NCBI GenBank assembly: GCA_002419385.1
Contig: DIFZ01000021.1
Coordinates: 1-57,220, forward strand
Source: Geobacter sp. UBA5735
GTDB lineage: Bacteria; Desulfobacterota; Desulfuromonadia; Geobacterales; Geobacteraceae
Length of the DNA: 57,220 bases
Direction of reading: 5' to 3'
In this document: piece by piece, positions 9,199 through 18,383 of the stretch
Layout of the letters: each line of letters begins with the position of its first letter
Numbering within the stretch: position 1 is the stretch's first letter
The notes under the pieces: generated by a model
The model's database searches: none
Told to the model about the DNA's origin: nothing
What the model saw: only the letters and a program-made list of their open reading frames with translations
Translations under genes and position numbers: made by a program

Positions 9199-12051
9199 AT
9201 GAAAACTCAGACATCGCGTGACAGCTTCCAGCCGGACAAGCGCTATTCAGGCATCCACCAGCAGCAGGGCCGGATGATCACCGACGCCGACTGGAACGAA
9301 CTGGTGGCCATTTGCCGGGAGCAGCTCCTCCGGGCTTTGGCCGATGTGGTGGGTGACGGTTCGCCGCGGACCGGCGCCGTTTCCATAACCGCCGACCGGA
9401 AGATTCAGCCGGGCGACCTCTATGTGGACGGCATCCGGGCAGAACTGCCGGGTAGTGCAGCCATGGCCGCAAATGCCCAGCCCGACCTGCCGGGATATCC
9501 CCCGTTCCCCGCCACCGGCCCCTATGTCGTCTATGCCGACGTGTGGGACCGGGCCGTGACCTCGCTGGAGGACGGCGCACTGCGGGACCCGGGGCTCCAC
9601 GGTGCCGACACCTGCACCCGCAGCCAGACCATGCTCCAGGTGAAGACCTGCCCGGCAACGCTCAACCCCGAAACCGGCATTCCGCGGCAGGGGAACGCCA
9701 CCCTGTCGCTGTCCCTCCACACCAACCTGGAGGCCGGCGACCCCTGCGACCCCTGCGCCGGGCTGATTTCCGCCGGCAAGGGAAGGGTCGGCAGCTACCT
9801 GTTCCGGCTTGAAGTCCATGCCCTTGAGGGTGAGGCTGCAAACTCCACCCGCCTGGTCCTCAAGTGGTCCAGCGAGAACGGCGCCGAACAGTATGACGCG
9901 CTTCCGGTGGAGAAAATGCCGCCGGGATTCGTGTCTGCCAAATTCGTCTACGAGTTTCACAACCTGACAACGGAAAAACACCTGGGACTTTTCCCGGGAA
10001 CAGGATTCACGCCGAACCATGGGGTCATAAAGACTTCCTACGAGATTCCCGCTGCTCCGCCGAAGGAACTGGTCCGCCGCTGGGACGGCTACTGCGACCT
10101 GATCCGGTCGGGCGCCACGTGGTCCCTGGCTGCCGGGCGCGACCGGGGAGTGGAGCTGAATACCGGCGGGTCCGACACCGCTCCCGGTTACGTCAACCTG
10201 GGTGCGGCTCTGCAGATCAACCTGGAAGCGTTTCAGCTCACCCTCGACCTGGCAGGCAGAACTTTCGTGCCCGGAGACTTCTGGCTGGCGCCGGTGCGCG
10301 AAGCGGTGCTGAATCCGGGCGATACCGTGCTGAGCGGCGCAGATCCACGGGGAATAAACCATCATTATTTCCGCCTTGCCCGGGTTCTGGCGGACGGCAC
10401 GGTGATCTCCTTCGACAGCGACGCCGACAAGCGGCGGCACCGGTTTCCGCCCCTCACCGACCTCCACGCCCACGACGTGGGGTATGCCACCACCTGTTCC
10501 AGCGGGCTGTTCAACGCCACCCACGACAACGTGGAAAAGGCCCTCAACCGCCTCTGCCAGCTGGCCGCCGAGCATGTGGCTTTTGCCAAGCCGTGCGACA
10601 CGAGCATCTACCAGGGCAAGACCGTCACCACCGTAGCGGATACCCTGAAACTCCTGTGCGACATCCGCGCGGGCCACGTGTCGTATAAACCGGGCATCAC
10701 CTGCACCTATTTGAATCAGCCCGGCATCGACACGGTCCAGGATGCCCTGGATGCACTCTGCGCCCGCCCTTCCGGCGGCGGCTGCCGGATCACCGTAGGG
10801 AAAGGCGGAATGTTCGCTACCCTGGAGGAGGCCCTGAAAACCCTCATTGAAAAGGGCGAGCCGGATATCTGCCTCTGCCTGCTGCCGGGAGACCACGAAT
10901 TCGCCGGTTACGCGATCGTTCCCAAGGACGAAGGGGTCCACCTCTGCCTGACCGGATGCGGCCACGGGACGCGTCTCCATCTGCAGAAGGAGCCGGCCCG
11001 CTTCAGGGGATTTGCGGTGGTCTGTCTGTCGGACATGGAGATCATCACAGAGGACAGTCCGATGGGAGCGCTGGACTTTGCGAACTGCCGGGATGTCTCA
11101 CTCAAGGGGCTGGCGGTTTACGGCTTGGTCACCGAAGGAGCCCTCGTCCGGGTGAGCGATGCGGAGACAGTCGCCATGCGCTGCCTGGAGCTGGAGGCGT
11201 GCGCTCCGGCAAGCACCGAAACTCCCTTCAAGATCCTGGAGATCCACCCGGCACTGGCCGAGCTCTTCAATGGCGCGGACCGGAACGTTTTTGACCGGAA
11301 ACTCCCGGAAGCGGCCAAGTACCTGGCCGATATGGCGGAACCGGCGCGCGAGGAGCTGGCGTCTGCCATCAGCGAGCGGGTGAGGACCCTTGGTGCGTCC
11401 CTCGCGGTCCGCGAGCGGCAGAGCTACCAGGTGCTTATCGCCCTGCTCCGCTCCCCTGACGTACACGCTGCCGAACTGGCAGCGGCTTTGGTGAAGATTC
11501 GCGTTGAGGCGGTGCGCGAACGCCCGGCAGGGGCCCTTGCGGCCCTCGATGCCAAAGGGGACTGGACGCTGGCGGATTGCGACATCCTGGGAGCCGTCAC
11601 GCTCTACGGTGTTCAGCCTTCGGGTCCCCTCCCCGATGACATGGTCAAGAATCTGGATGCGCTGGTCAAGCAGCGGTTGGTGAATTTCGGGGGAGTGGGG
11701 ACCACTTTCCGCATCAGCGGTTGTCGCCTGACCAGGATCGATTTCAGCGCAGTCGTCAGGCAACGCCTCGTGGACATCGTCGCCAGCCATGGCGGTACGG
11801 TTCCCGCACTGTTCTCGAGTGCGCTGTTGAGCGACATGACATGCCTCAGCCAGGACAACCAGATGGCATTCCTGAACACCAGTCTCTCTTCCTCGGTCTT
11901 CGAGGTGGCGGCTGCCCGAGCAGCTGTGGTCATGGGCACTTCCTCCATCTACGTGGGCAACCGCGGAGAGGGGGAAGCGGTAATCGTCAACCTGGTCCCC
12001 CAGGGGCGTTCTCAGCAGACGGCCAACCTGGGGCTGGTCATTTCGGTGTAA
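9199..12051 (+). CDS. DUF6519-type large eCIS protein with beta-helix-like region (possible fibre or receptor-binding protein)
   Basis: This 950-residue protein opens with RDSFQPDKRYSGIHQQQGRM and TDADWNE, the signature of the DUF6519-type proteins that follow the tail protein in many eCIS loci. Residues about 440-530 hold roughly 2.5 copies of a 36-residue Cys-containing repeat (TVADTLKLLC, TVQDALDALC). After that comes a region like a right-handed parallel beta-helix (FATLEEALKTLI, CLLPGDHEF). It could be a cap, fibre or receptor-binding component; this is inference from size, repeat nature and position between baseplate and payload genes. GAGGGG lies 7 bases before the ATG. Confidence 0.7.
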   Translation: MKTQTSRDSFQPDKRYSGIHQQQGRMITDADWNELVAICREQLLRALADVVGDGSPRTGAVSITADRKIQPGDLYVDGIRAELPGSAAMAANAQPDLPGYPPFPATGPYVVYADVWDRAVTSLEDGALRDPGLHGADTCTRSQTMLQVKTCPATLNPETGIPRQGNATLSLSLHTNLEAGDPCDPCAGLISAGKGRVGSYLFRLEVHALEGEAANSTRLVLKWSSENGAEQYDALPVEKMPPGFVSAKFVYEFHNLTTEKHLGLFPGTGFTPNHGVIKTSYEIPAAPPKELVRRWDGYCDLIRSGATWSLAAGRDRGVELNTGGSDTAPGYVNLGAALQINLEAFQLTLDLAGRTFVPGDFWLAPVREAVLNPGDTVLSGADPRGINHHYFRLARVLADGTVISFDSDADKRRHRFPPLTDLHAHDVGYATTCSSGLFNATHDNVEKALNRLCQLAAEHVAFAKPCDTSIYQGKTVTTVADTLKLLCDIRAGHVSYKPGITCTYLNQPGIDTVQDALDALCARPSGGGCRITVGKGGMFATLEEALKTLIEKGEPDICLCLLPGDHEFAGYAIVPKDEGVHLCLTGCGHGTRLHLQKEPARFRGFAVVCLSDMEIITEDSPMGALDFANCRDVSLKGLAVYGLVTEGALVRVSDAETVAMRCLELEACAPASTETPFKILEIHPALAELFNGADRNVFDRKLPEAAKYLADMAEPAREELASAISERVRTLGASLAVRERQSYQVLIALLRSPDVHAAELAAALVKIRVEAVRERPAGALAALDAKGDWTLADCDILGAVTLYGVQPSGPLPDDMVKNLDALVKQRLVNFGGVGTTFRISGCRLTRIDFSAVVRQRLVDIVASHGGTVPALFSSALLSDMTCLSQDNQMAFLNTSLSSSVFEVAAARAAVVMGTSSIYVGNRGEGEAVIVNLVPQGRSQQTANLGLVISV

Positions 12052-12090
12052 GGACACGCGAGATCAAATTGTAGAGGCCGGGAGGCGGAC

Positions 12091-14481
12091 ATGAAGATAT
12101 TCGCCGACAACGTGAAGAACCGCCAAGAGCCGCACCGAAGGCTGCCAGTCTTGCCGGCATTGCCCTGCAGTTCGACAATTTTGTGCCAGCATGAAATTCG
12201 CCAGATCCTCCGAAGCCGGATAATCCAGCCCCGCCTTGTGGTCGGCGCTCCCAATGACAACCTTGAGCAGGAGGCGGATCGCGTGGCAGACCAGGTCATG
12301 CGCATGCCGGAGATACCCCTTCCAGGCCAGGCTGGAGCGCAGGAACAGTCTTCCAGCATCCTGCCTGTAGTCGGAGACGTGATGCAATGCCCGGATTCAG
12401 TGCGCAAGGGAGAAGCCGGGTCGATTCTCCAGGCAAAGGGTGACGAGAGCGCTGCTGACATACCTCCTTTGACGGCAAGCTACATCAATGATCTCGAGGG
12501 TGGCGGCCGGCAGCTCGATCCGGAGGCGCGGGCGTACTTTCAGCCGCGTTTCGGTGTCAATTTCGACCATGTTCACGTGCATACGGACGGTAGAGCCGCG
12601 GCCAGCGCACAAGCGATCGAGGCCCAGGCCTACACGTATGGTAACCATGTCGTGTTTGCGCAAGGGCGATATGCTCCCGACAGCGAATCGGGAAAGCGTC
12701 TGCTTGCCCATGAGTTGACCCATGTCGTTCAGCAGTCTGCCAGTGGCGATCCGCGGTTGTTGCCGCCTCATGCCCTGCCAGCGGAACCGGCGCTACAGCG
12801 CAAAGAGGCGACCCCGGCTCCTGGAGAAACCCCTGAAACGGCAACCCTGTCTCGCTGGAACGGTATCCTGCGCGGCGGTCTTTTGGGTCGGATCAGCAGC
12901 GAGTCGCTGCTCATGGACCTCTATGGGCCTCCGCAAGCCGATGCGCTTGCCGATGCCATCAGGAGAGATGGGGAAGCACTGGCCTTCGTCCGTGAATACT
13001 CAGGCTTCAATGCCGTGCGACCTGTGGTGGCCCTCGTCGACACACGGCGTTCCGGCGGAGGTTTCGATGTCGCCCGTGCCCGCCAGGCGGTAATCCACCT
13101 CTCGCTGGCCGTACTGGATGCACGGGCGAGCCGGCAGAAGAGCGAAACATCCCGCCAGGCCTCCGCACAGTCGCTGGCGGGGTTGCAAACGTGGGCCGAG
13201 GCTCGGCAGGAGCAACAGGGCGTCATTGACACGGCAGCGGTTGTTGGCCTGGATCCCGCGCAGTCCAGGGCATTGTCGACCCTGCGCTCCCGACTTCCCG
13301 AGCTGGGTTCGGCAGGGCCGCAGGCTGCCGGGGTGTTGAACGAAGTGGCCCGGGGGATACACGCGGTTGCGGAAGGCACTGAAAAAGGCGGTTTGCGACA
13401 TGCACTGCCTCGACTCAGAAGCGATGATGACATGAATCGCCTTGAGGGACTGGTGTCGGTTAAACAAGCCCAAATGCGATTGCGAGATTTGCTTCAGAGG
13501 ATGCCGGGCGTCTTGGCACTGGTGGACGTGGATGTCCTGGCTTTTTCACTGCAAGACGAACTGAGGAGATTGCGGGGCGCCGTTTCCGAACGCGAGGTCG
13601 ATATCGGAATCGTGGAACAAGTCAGGGACAACCTCAAGGCCTTGCAGCGGCGCTTCAACGAAGCTGCTGCAACGTTCGCTCAAGGTCAGAGCAGTCCGGT
13701 GCGGCTTGATTTTGTCTTCAGGTGCCTTCTGTGGCTCAACGGAGTACCGGGCGCTACCGCGCCGACGGCTGAGGAGGCCGTACAGCTCGCCGGGCTGTTG
13801 CGCACTACCGTCGAGGATGATTTGCTTCGCCTCTTCCCGAGTCTCAACAGGAGCCAGATACAGTTGTTGCGTACCTTCGGCGAGTCCATCCTTCCCCGGC
13901 AGCTTGAGGCACGGCAACTGATGCAGGCCGAGGGACATCTGCCCGCCGGCCCCGTTCCGACCCTTGCTGAAGGCAGGGACTGGTTCAGATCCCTTCGCGG
14001 TCGGAGTAACGCAGAGGTCGTAGGTGCCTATGAGGCATTTGCGAGCGCCTGGTTTTACCATCGCCTTGTCGCCTCCCTTGAAGACATGGCCGAGCCGACC
14101 ATTGAAAGCCTTTTCGAACGTCAGTCCTCCATTACGGGAAGGCGACCGCTGGTTTGTTCAGGCTATGCGCTGTTGGGCGCATCGCTGCTGCAGGCAGCGG
14201 GCGCACGGCTTCAGCATTACACGATGGCCGTGCGCGCCACCGATCAACAAATCAGGGATAACAGCATTGATACGGGCCATGCCATTGCCGTATTGCGGAG
14301 GAACGGAGCAACCCTGATTGTCAGCAACGATTCGGTAGTGGACAGCGATGACGCCGCAATCGGTCCCGACGCCGTAGCTTGGGAAAACGCTCAAGCGCCA
14401 CTGCACAGGGCGAATGGCTCAACCCTTGCCAGGGCGAAACGAGTTCTCGAAGGGATACTTTCCGGAATCGCCAATCATTGA
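12091..14481 (+). CDS. DUF4157 eCIS payload with transglutaminase-like C-terminus
   Basis: This 796-residue protein starts after a clear GGGAGGCGG ribosome site. Residues about 48-70 have the PNDNLEQEADRVADQVMRMP pattern and residues about 140-215 the DUF4157 domain, with HELTH at 207-211 (zincin-type metal site). DUF4157 is the domain most often linked to eCIS toxins and is thought to help load or process them. A helix-rich middle (about 270-640) leads to a C-terminal region with PLVCSGYALLG (Cys689), TGHAIAVL (His730) and SNDSVV (Asp747). That order and spacing resemble the Cys-His-Asp triad of transglutaminase-like/papain-fold enzymes. Enzyme class is inferred by eye, not by search. Confidence 0.8.
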   Translation: MKIFADNVKNRQEPHRRLPVLPALPCSSTILCQHEIRQILRSRIIQPRLVVGAPNDNLEQEADRVADQVMRMPEIPLPGQAGAQEQSSSILPVVGDVMQCPDSVRKGEAGSILQAKGDESAADIPPLTASYINDLEGGGRQLDPEARAYFQPRFGVNFDHVHVHTDGRAAASAQAIEAQAYTYGNHVVFAQGRYAPDSESGKRLLAHELTHVVQQSASGDPRLLPPHALPAEPALQRKEATPAPGETPETATLSRWNGILRGGLLGRISSESLLMDLYGPPQADALADAIRRDGEALAFVREYSGFNAVRPVVALVDTRRSGGGFDVARARQAVIHLSLAVLDARASRQKSETSRQASAQSLAGLQTWAEARQEQQGVIDTAAVVGLDPAQSRALSTLRSRLPELGSAGPQAAGVLNEVARGIHAVAEGTEKGGLRHALPRLRSDDDMNRLEGLVSVKQAQMRLRDLLQRMPGVLALVDVDVLAFSLQDELRRLRGAVSEREVDIGIVEQVRDNLKALQRRFNEAAATFAQGQSSPVRLDFVFRCLLWLNGVPGATAPTAEEAVQLAGLLRTTVEDDLLRLFPSLNRSQIQLLRTFGESILPRQLEARQLMQAEGHLPAGPVPTLAEGRDWFRSLRGRSNAEVVGAYEAFASAWFYHRLVASLEDMAEPTIESLFERQSSITGRRPLVCSGYALLGASLLQAAGARLQHYTMAVRATDQQIRDNSIDTGHAIAVLRRNGATLIVSNDSVVDSDDAAIGPDAVAWENAQAPLHRANGSTLARAKRVLEGILSGIANH

Positions 14482-14512
14482 GAAGGTTGGGCGAAGAAAA
14501 TGGTGGATGTTC

Positions 14513-15754
14513 ATGAGAGAATTTGCCTTTGCCAGAAACAGAAAAGCATTTCATTCCGTTGCCGAGTTCCGCAGCATGTCCATGCCCTGGTTCCATCGCC
14601 AGCAGCAAACCCAGGTTAGCCGGATCCTGCGTTGTTCTGCAAACCAACCCATGCTTGAAATCAGTCAACCTTATGATTCATGTGCAAGGGCAAGCGCACA
14701 ACGAGACACTTTGCACGGTAACGACCCTGAAGATTTTCAGGCATCGCTGGATACAGGTATTTTATCTGGACAATGGCAATTTTTGCCTAAACCTCTCCGT
14801 ACCTTCTTTGAGTCACGCTTCGATTATGATTTCAGTCGTGTCCGGGTGCATGTCGACGCTGACTCCGCTCAAATCTCCCGGCACATAAACGCCAGGGCTT
14901 TTACTTTCGGGCAGGATGTCTTTTTCGGAGACGGCCAGTATGCGCCGGATACAGCTCAAGGACAGCGGTTGATTGCTCATGAGTTGACCCATGTAGTACA
15001 GGAATCAGGAGGGCCGGCTTCCACCATAAGGAGAGAGGAAGAACCGACACGTCGGCAAATCGAGCGCGACAGGTATCTCCGTCGTCTCGCTGTATGGCCG
15101 GATGAGGCGCTCGATGCGTGGCGGCGTCTCGGGCCGGGTGAACAGACGGTTGTTGTGGTCTATATGTCCGGAAATTATGGCAGTGATTTTGCCGGCCAAT
15201 TTCTTGTCCATGCGCAAAGCCGCCGTCGCCCTGAACCGGTAAGCCATTGGACAAATATTTTGAGGGAGACTCACGACCAGCTTCGGCAACGAGGATACCG
15301 ATGGGTAGTGACATCCATGAGCATTGAGCACTGGGTCCATCCTTCGGGAAACTCGTTGCATCGGATCCTGCCATCCCGAAGGTCCGAACGGCAAACCGCG
15401 CCGTCGGCTTCATCTGAGCGGAGTCCGCGCCAGGAGCAACCGCCGCAATCTGCAGAAGAGATACACGAAAATCCACCGCGTATCGATCCATCCGCCGACC
15501 CGGTTGCGGCTTACGGACTAGTGGTTCAATCACGCGAAGGTGTTGAAATCATGGGACAGAATGGCCGTGCTGTCGAACACGAGGACGGGACCATTCTGCT
15601 ATTTCCACCTGGCTCCAGGATACCCGTTACGTATAGGCCGACACCCGGAGGATATGGTGCTTATGATTACTACCGCCAGGATGGCACGAAGTTTGAGAAT
15701 CTCATTGTCGCTATCGACCCTGACGAGCTTTTCGGTGCAGGAGGGACCGAGTAG
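14513..15754 (+). CDS. Second DUF4157 eCIS payload, C-terminal domain unrecognised
   Basis: The frame is open from an ATG at 14414 inside the previous gene, but MREFAFARNRKAF at 14513 matches the usual start of DUF4157 proteins, so 14513 (or 14507) is preferred; about 413 residues. The DUF4157 domain is at about 90-165 with HELTH at 156-160. Beyond it are a helical/mixed region with WRRLGPGEQ and SMSIEHWVHPSGNS, a Pro/Glu/Ser-rich linker, and a short beta-rich tail (LLFPPGSRIPVTYRP). None of these is a domain I can name. Position behind the first payload gene marks it as likely cargo. Confidence 0.75.
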   Translation: MREFAFARNRKAFHSVAEFRSMSMPWFHRQQQTQVSRILRCSANQPMLEISQPYDSCARASAQRDTLHGNDPEDFQASLDTGILSGQWQFLPKPLRTFFESRFDYDFSRVRVHVDADSAQISRHINARAFTFGQDVFFGDGQYAPDTAQGQRLIAHELTHVVQESGGPASTIRREEEPTRRQIERDRYLRRLAVWPDEALDAWRRLGPGEQTVVVVYMSGNYGSDFAGQFLVHAQSRRRPEPVSHWTNILRETHDQLRQRGYRWVVTSMSIEHWVHPSGNSLHRILPSRRSERQTAPSASSERSPRQEQPPQSAEEIHENPPRIDPSADPVAAYGLVVQSREGVEIMGQNGRAVEHEDGTILLFPPGSRIPVTYRPTPGGYGAYDYYRQDGTKFENLIVAIDPDELFGAGGTE

Positions 15755-15929
15755 AGACGAGACAACATGATCGGAGCCATTATCGCCCTGGAAAAAATCG
15801 CAGACGTGTTCATTGCCCTGAACCGGCAGGATCACCATAGAGAAGGGGAAAGTGGTCCAGGCCAAGAACTGTGTCTTCGATGTGGGGGCCATTTCAGGAA
15901 ATACTGGGGAGCGATCGAGCAGGGTGATG

Positions 15930-15957
15930 TTGAAAAAAATATTCATTGTGGTATGAT
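15930..15957 (+). promoter_or_regulatory. Sigma-70-like promoter upstream of ychF
   Basis: TTGAAA (15930-15935) and TATGAT (15952-15957) are separated by 16 bases, 63 bases before the ychF ATG. The 176 bases after the second payload gene (15755-15929) hold no convincing gene. Confidence 0.5.
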
Positions 15958-15973
15958 GCTACTCTTTCTCACG

Positions 15974-16002
15974 CGGCGAGGCGACTCGCCGTTATTTTTT
16001 TT
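15974..16002 (+). terminator. GNRA-capped hairpin plus T tract before ychF
   Basis: CGGCGAG and CTCGCCG pair perfectly around a GCGA tetraloop and are followed by GTTATTTTTTTT. It could end the eCIS operon. It also lies only about 10 bases downstream of the expected +1 of the ychF promoter, so it may act as a leader hairpin or attenuator. Confidence 0.5.
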
Positions 16003-16019
16003 CTGAAGGAAGGTATCAG

Positions 16020-17116
16020 ATGGGTTTCAATTGCGGCATCGTCGGTCTCCCCAACGTGGGAAAATCCACCATTTTCAATGCGCTGACCTCGGCGGGCGCC
16101 GAGTCGGCCAATTATCCATTTTGCACTATCGATCCCAATGTGGGTATCGTCCAGGTTCCCGATCCCCGCATGCAGCGGATCGCCGAATTCGTCAAACCCG
16201 AAAGGATCCTGCCCACCACCATCGAGATCCTGGATATCGCCGGCCTGGTAAAGGGGGCCAGCAAGGGCGAGGGTCTGGGGAACCAGTTTCTGGGGCACAT
16301 CCGCGGTGTCGATGCTATCATTCACGTGGTGCGCTGCTTCGAAGATGAAAATATCGTCCACGACAACGGCGCCATCGACCCGGTGGGGGACATCGAGATC
16401 ATCCAGACCGAGCTTGCCCTGGCTGACCTTGATACCGTTGAAAAACGGCTCTCACGAGTGGAGAAACTGGCCAAGAACGGCGACCGCAAACTGAAGGACG
16501 AAGTGGATTTCCTGCAGCGGGTGAAGCAGGCGCTGGAGCAGGGGGGGGCGGTGCCCGCGGAGTTGCCGTGACGGACGATGAGCGGAAGGTTCTCGGTGAG
16601 TGCCATCTGCTGACGGACAAACCCGTGCTCTACGTCGCCAACGTTTCCGAGGACGATCTCGCGGGGGAGCATCCCGCCGTTGCACGGGTGCGAGAACTTG
16701 CCGGGCGGGAAGGGGCAGGGATGGTGGTGATCTGCGGCAGCATCGAGGCGGAGATAGCGGAACTGGACGAGGAGGAGAAGTCAAGCTTCCTCGCCGGGAT
16801 GGGGCTGGAGGAGTCGGGGCTTGACCGGCTCATCAGAAGCGGCTACGAGATGCTGGGCCTCATCACCTACTTTACCGCGGGCAAGAAGGAGGTCCGCGCC
16901 TGGACCATTCCGGCAGGGACCCGGGCGCCCCAGGCGGCAGCCGTGATCCATACCGATTTCGAAAAGGGGTTCATCCGCGCCGAGGTAATCGCCTATGACG
17001 ACTATGTCGTGGCCGGGGGCGAGGCCGGCGCAAAGGAAAAGGGCACCATGCGGCTGGAAGGAAAGGAATACGTGGCTCGGGACGGGGATGTCATGCATTT
17101 CCGCTTCAACATTTAG
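16020..17116 (+). pseudogene. ychF: ychF (redox-regulated ATPase/GTPase), interrupted by a frameshift
   Basis: Two frames together make a normal-length YchF of about 365 residues. The first (16020-16571) has the P-loop GLPNVGKST and ends early at ELP-stop. The second (from 16568) starts TDDERKVLGE and contains the NVSE specificity motif and the C-terminal TGS-like domain, ending HFRFNI. In the second frame the sequence is open back through a G8 tract at 16541-16548 and reads GGARGVAVTDDER, which fits the family pattern GxxARxxxxxDEER. The break is therefore a missing base in that homopolymer. It may be a sequencing error, a phase-variable tract or a site of -1 slippage; a GTGA stop/start overlap would also allow reinitiation. 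Confidence 0.85.
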
Positions 17117-17157
17117 AAAATCGGTATCCGAGTTTCTATCCGTTTTTTGTGAAAATG

Positions 17158-17190
17158 GGGAGTGCGGTGCTGTCGCAACTCCCTTTTTTT
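17158..17190 (+). terminator. Intrinsic terminator after ychF
   Basis: GGGAGTGCG (17158-17166) pairs with CGCaACTCCC (one bulged A) across a 7-base loop, followed by seven T residues. Confidence 0.7.
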
Positions 17191-17276
17191 GTGTATACTA
17201 GATGGTGCTGATTTGCTGGATGAAAAGGAAACCGGGGTCGGGAAGGCACCCGTGTTTCACCATACGGAGATGACTT

Positions 17277-18305
17277 ATGAGATACGTGAAGCTTGGCAAC
17301 ACCGGTTTGACAGTTTCCGAGTTCGGCTTTGGGTGCATTCCGATAATCAGGTTGGTCAAGGATGATTCGGTGAAGGTGCTCAGGTATGCTTTCGAACGGG
17401 GCATCACCTTTTTCGATACGGCCAACGCCTATCGCGACAGCGAGGAGAAGATCGGGAAAGCGTTCGACGGCGTGCGCGACCGGATCGTGCTGGCCTCCAA
17501 GACCCTGAAGCGCGATGGGGACGGAGCGATGGAACAGTTGGATAACAGCCTGCGGATGATGAAGACCGATTATCTCGATCTCTACCAGCTGCATCAGGTC
17601 GCGCAGGAGGAGGACTGGCAGAAAGTGACGGGACCGGGAGGGGCGCTCGAGGCGGTCATGAAAGCGAAAGCTGCCGGCAAGGTCAGGCATGTCGGCGTTA
17701 CGTCGCACAGTCTGCCCATGGCGATCCGGATGGTGAAGAGCAGCCTGTTCGAAACGGTCCAGTTCCCCTTCAACCTCATCGAGGAGGAGGCAAAGGGCGA
17801 GCTGTTCAGTGCGGCCAGGGAGATGGGGCTGGGCTTCATCAGCATGAAGCCGTTCGGCGGGGGTGTGATCGACAATGCCGAGATCGCTTTCAAGTACCTT
17901 CGCCAGTACCCCGAGGCGATACCTATCCCCGGCTTCGAATCGTGCGAGCAGGTGGACCAGATTCTCGCCATCTACTCGCAAGCCAACGTGGTCGGCGAGC
18001 AGGATCTGGAGGTGATGGAAAACTACCGCAACGAGCTGGGCAAAATATTCTGCCGCCGCTGCGAGTATTGCCAGCCTTGTTCGCAGGGCGTCATCATAAC
18101 CCCTGCCATGGGTTATCCCATCTTTGTCAAGCGGATGTCCGCGCCTGTCGCAACGGAATTCTGCAGGAAGGCAATGGAAAGCGTGCCCAATTGCACGGAA
18201 TGCGGCGACTGCATGGAGCGGTGTCCCTACGAATTGAAGATTCCGGAGATTATCAAAGCCAATTACGCGCTCTACGAAGCGCATCTGAAGGAACTGAAGG
18301 GGTGA
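17277..18305 (+). CDS. Aldo/keto reductase with C-terminal 4Fe-4S motifs
   Basis: This 342-residue protein has the AKR barrel with FDTANAY (Asp, Tyr), LASKT (Lys) and QLHQV (His) of the catalytic tetrad in order. After residue 255 it has two Cys clusters, CRRCEYCQPC (from 259) and CTECGDCMERCP (from 306), typical of the ferredoxin-tailed AKR subfamily common in anaerobes. The substrate is unknown. It stands alone: a terminator lies upstream and the next + gene is 350 bases away. Start chosen for GGAG about 8 bases before the ATG. Confidence 0.88.
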   Translation: MRYVKLGNTGLTVSEFGFGCIPIIRLVKDDSVKVLRYAFERGITFFDTANAYRDSEEKIGKAFDGVRDRIVLASKTLKRDGDGAMEQLDNSLRMMKTDYLDLYQLHQVAQEEDWQKVTGPGGALEAVMKAKAAGKVRHVGVTSHSLPMAIRMVKSSLFETVQFPFNLIEEEAKGELFSAAREMGLGFISMKPFGGGVIDNAEIAFKYLRQYPEAIPIPGFESCEQVDQILAIYSQANVVGEQDLEVMENYRNELGKIFCRRCEYCQPCSQGVIITPAMGYPIFVKRMSAPVATEFCRKAMESVPNCTECGDCMERCPYELKIPEIIKANYALYEAHLKELKG

Positions 18306-18383
18306 CGCACTGAAGAACTATGAAGAGTCCCTTTCTTTTCCGGATCAGCCTGTTACCTTTTCAGACTGCGTCCCGTTTGCAGG

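Noticed and set aside
1..15754. Ordinary prophage
   Set aside because: No capsid, portal, terminase, integrase or lysis gene is seen, and DUF4157 payloads plus J-like/DUF6519 proteins fit an eCIS.
15767..16006. 79-residue frame between the second payload gene and ychF
   Set aside because: It overlaps the promoter and terminator hairpin, ends in a poly-Phe from the T tract, and has no ribosome site or family pattern.
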